From NCBI GenBank assembly GCA_002469765.1, contig DKNS01000062.1:1-18563 (forward strand): 18,563 nucleotides of DNA, written 5' to 3'. Below are positions 16,967-18,563 of the stretch, piece by piece. This DNA comes from Flavobacteriales bacterium UBA7382 (GTDB lineage Bacteria; Bacteroidota; Bacteroidia; Flavobacteriales_D; Sanyastnellaceae). The first letter of the stretch is position 1. The number at the start of each line of letters is the position of its first letter. Position numbers and translations under genes: made by a program. The notes under the pieces were generated by a model. It made no database searches, was not told the DNA's origin, and saw nothing but the letters and a program-made list of their open reading frames with translations.

Positions 16967-18010
16967 ATGGTTTCCAAACGCATTTTGTTCCACCTGATTG
17001 TGTGTGTTTTGGCAGCGGCGGTGTGGGCTTCGTGCGCCTCGGAACACAGGCGCATCCCCATCGACGACGTGCGCTTGCCTGGAGACCATCAAGTCATCCA
17101 TTGGATGGAAGTGCTTCATGACCTGCCAGGGGGCCAAAACCGTGCCAAGGCCCTGGCACACATGACAGAGGCGCACCCTGAGTTTTGGCCCTTGTGGTGC
17201 GAGGACATCCTTCAACTCGGTGACGCGCAAGACTCCACCACGGTGGACGTGCTGCGCCAGTTTCTGATCGAGATGCACCCGATGCTCGACGCCATCGACT
17301 CCACCTCCGGTCGACCTGAAGTGCTGAGGCGGGAAACCGACGCGCTGTTGGATGGGCTGAAAAGGCACCAGGTCCTGTTCCCGGATGCACCGGTCCCCGA
17401 CATCATCATGATGCCATCTGGCTTCAACTTCGCCGTGTTCCCCACTCCATCGTGTCTGGGCCTTGGGCTGGACTGGTACATGGGGCCAGAGCATCCGCTG
17501 TTGCAAGAATTGCCCCCGAGCCAATTCCCCCAGTATCGCCTGAATCGAATGAAGCCAGAATGGATGGCCTCGGACGCCATGAAAGGCTGGTTGCTTGTGA
17601 CCCAACAACACCGCATCCCACCTGGAGCGAGGACGGCAGACCTCATGCTTTTTTGGGGCCAAATCCTGCATTTGACCTCGCTGTGCATGCCCGACGCCAC
17701 CCCTGCACAACTCATGAATTGGACGCCGGAACAATGGGCCTGGGCCGAGGCGAACGAACGGGCGATTTGGGCACAAGTGCAGCCCCAGGAACGCATGTTC
17801 AACAACAGGCCCCGCGACGTCATGCGCTGGTTCCAAGAAGGCCCATTCACCCGGGTTGGCGACATCCCCCAAGACAGCCCCGACCGGCTTGGGGCATACT
17901 TGGGATGGAAAATGGTGCAGGCCCAAACAGCTGAGCGTGGCGACCTTCCCGCACATGGCTGGTTCGAGGCACGAGATCCGCAGCCGTTCTTGCGCACCTA
18001 CCGGCCCTGA
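16967..18010 (+). CDS. gldB: GldB, gliding motility lipoprotein
   Basis: This 347-residue protein matches GldB, a lipoprotein required for gliding in Flavobacterium whose biochemical role is not known. The N-terminus is a lipoprotein signal (MVSKR, hydrophobic core, then WASC with Cys23 as the likely lipidated residue; the -3 Trp is unusual for a lipobox). Family features are GLGLDWYMGPEHP (about 165-177), PQYRLNRMKPEW (about 188-199), the TPEQWAWAEANERAIW segment (about 253-268), EGPFTRVGDIPQDSPDRLGAYLG with its PFT and GAYLG cores (about 291-313), and a short tail. I use the ATG at 16967, not the in-frame ATG at 16934, because it begins directly with the signal peptide. gldC follows after 15 bases, the pairing known from Flavobacterium. 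Confidence 0.9.
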   Translation: MVSKRILFHLIVCVLAAAVWASCASEHRRIPIDDVRLPGDHQVIHWMEVLHDLPGGQNRAKALAHMTEAHPEFWPLWCEDILQLGDAQDSTTVDVLRQFLIEMHPMLDAIDSTSGRPEVLRRETDALLDGLKRHQVLFPDAPVPDIIMMPSGFNFAVFPTPSCLGLGLDWYMGPEHPLLQELPPSQFPQYRLNRMKPEWMASDAMKGWLLVTQQHRIPPGARTADLMLFWGQILHLTSLCMPDATPAQLMNWTPEQWAWAEANERAIWAQVQPQERMFNNRPRDVMRWFQEGPFTRVGDIPQDSPDRLGAYLGWKMVQAQTAERGDLPAHGWFEARDPQPFLRTYRP

Positions 18011-18025
18011 GCTTACTTTCGCAAC

Positions 18026-18355
18026 ATGGCCACTTCCTGCATCACCATTGACGTCACAACCGACGAAAACAAAGTTCCCGTCGCGATGGAATGGACCGCC
18101 GATGACGGCGGCATTTCACAACAAATGGCCTCGGCCATGGTGCTGTCGATGTGGAACCCCAAGGAGCACGCCGCCATGCGCATGGACCTTTGGACCAAAG
18201 ACATGAGTGTGGAGGAAATGAGGTCGTTTGTCGTCCAAACCATGATGACCTTGGCGGACACCTACGAGCGCGCCACGTCCGACAAAGACCACGCCACTGC
18301 GGTACGCGGCTTCACCCAAGAATTCGCCAAGCGCATTGGCGTGCTGGAAGGCTGA
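18026..18355 (+). CDS. gldC: GldC, gliding motility protein
   Basis: This 109-residue protein has no signal peptide and matches GldC. Conserved features are DENKVPVAMEWTADDGGI (about 13-30), a strand with RMDLWTKDMSVEEMRSF (about 52-68) and the helical MTLADTYERAT (about 74-84). GldC is encoded with GldB in gliding flavobacteria and, as I recall, improves but is not strictly needed for gliding. It starts 15 bases after gldB and so is in the same operon. The stop lies only 6 bases from the stop of the convergent engB. Confidence 0.93.
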   Translation: MATSCITIDVTTDENKVPVAMEWTADDGGISQQMASAMVLSMWNPKEHAAMRMDLWTKDMSVEEMRSFVVQTMMTLADTYERATSDKDHATAVRGFTQEFAKRIGVLEG

Positions 18356-18361
18356 TTTGAA

Positions 18362-18563
18362 TCAAGGCTGGTGAAGCCCGTTGGTTTGGGCCACAAAGCG
18401 CAGCACCTCTTCTCGCCCTTCAGACGAATTGCTGCTGGTCACAAACACCGGAGGCATCTTGTGCCATTGCTTCAACATGACCTCTTCGTACGCCGGCAGG
18501 AACGCCGCGCGCTCCGCTTTGTTCAGCTTGTCCACCTTGGTGAACACCAACACAAAAGGCAGC
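18362..18563 (-). CDS. engB: EngB (YihA/YsxC) ribosome-biogenesis GTPase, C-terminal part
   Basis: Only the last 67 residues are in the window; the gene continues past the right edge and its start is not seen. The guanine-specificity motif G4 is clear (FTKVDKLNK), followed by a helix and the G5-like FVTSSNSSEGREEVL, then a short C-terminal tail. EngB is needed for assembly of the large ribosomal subunit. An apparent GTG start at 18553 lies inside the G-domain and is not the real start. Confidence 0.9.
   Translation of the reverse strand, partial: LPFVLVFTKVDKLNKAERAAFLPAYEEVMLKQWHKMPPVFVTSSNSSEGREEVLRFVAQTNGLHQP

Noticed and set aside
16922..17956. Long N-terminal extension of the barrel gene, antisense to gldB
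   Set aside because: The signal peptide begins at 16921. The extension has no domain and is the mirror of the gldB coding sequence.

Overview
The window reads as chromosome of a gliding or type IX secretion (T9SS) member of the Bacteroidota, most likely the Flavobacteriales. The evidence is the consecutive gldL-gldM-gldN genes, a gldB-gldC pair, a PorT-like outer-membrane barrel, a secreted protein with a T9SS type A sorting tail, and candidate promoters of the Bacteroidota TAnnTTTG type. By eye the GC content is somewhat above half, which is high for the Flavobacteriales. Codon use looks even along the window. I see no insertion sequence, integrase, tRNA, rRNA, CRISPR array or other sign of transfer. 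Coding density is very high: the longest gene-free stretch is 108 bases.

Layout. (1) 53-3426, plus strand: gldL, gldM and gldN, 10 bases apart each time, closed by a strong intrinsic terminator at 3445-3477. (2) 3512-5494, plus strand: an ABC-F translation-type ATPase whose end overlaps the convergent rluD by 25 bases. (3) 11468 down to 5470, minus strand: four tightly coupled genes in the order purL, PASTA membrane protein, T9SS-secreted protein, rluD-type pseudouridine synthase. The purL/PASTA and secreted-protein/rluD junctions overlap (TGATG and ATGA). (4) 11577-15333, plus strand, divergent from purL: dtd, a MazG-like pyrophosphohydrolase and an exported Asp-box beta-propeller protein, joined by two ATGA overlaps. 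(5) 16921 down to 15323, minus strand: the PorT-like barrel followed by nadE. (6) 16967-18355, plus strand: gldB and gldC, starting 45 bases from the divergent barrel gene. (7) 18563 down to 18362, minus strand: the C-terminal end of engB, running off the window.

How the genes work together. GldL and GldM form the proton-driven inner-membrane motor of the T9SS. GldN belongs to the periplasmic ring with GldK, whose gene is expected just upstream. GldB and GldC are gliding accessory proteins, and the PorT-like barrel may belong to the same apparatus. The T9SS-tailed protein at 6507-8429 is a likely cargo. The other genes are housekeeping: purine and NAD synthesis, rRNA modification, ribosome assembly, tRNA proofreading and nucleotide cleaning.

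I found no convincing undescribed system. The points most worth a second look are the co-location of three sets of gliding/T9SS genes within 18 kb, the T9SS cargo gene wedged between PASTA and rluD with translational coupling, and the terminator just ahead of the ABC-F gene with no visible promoter between them.
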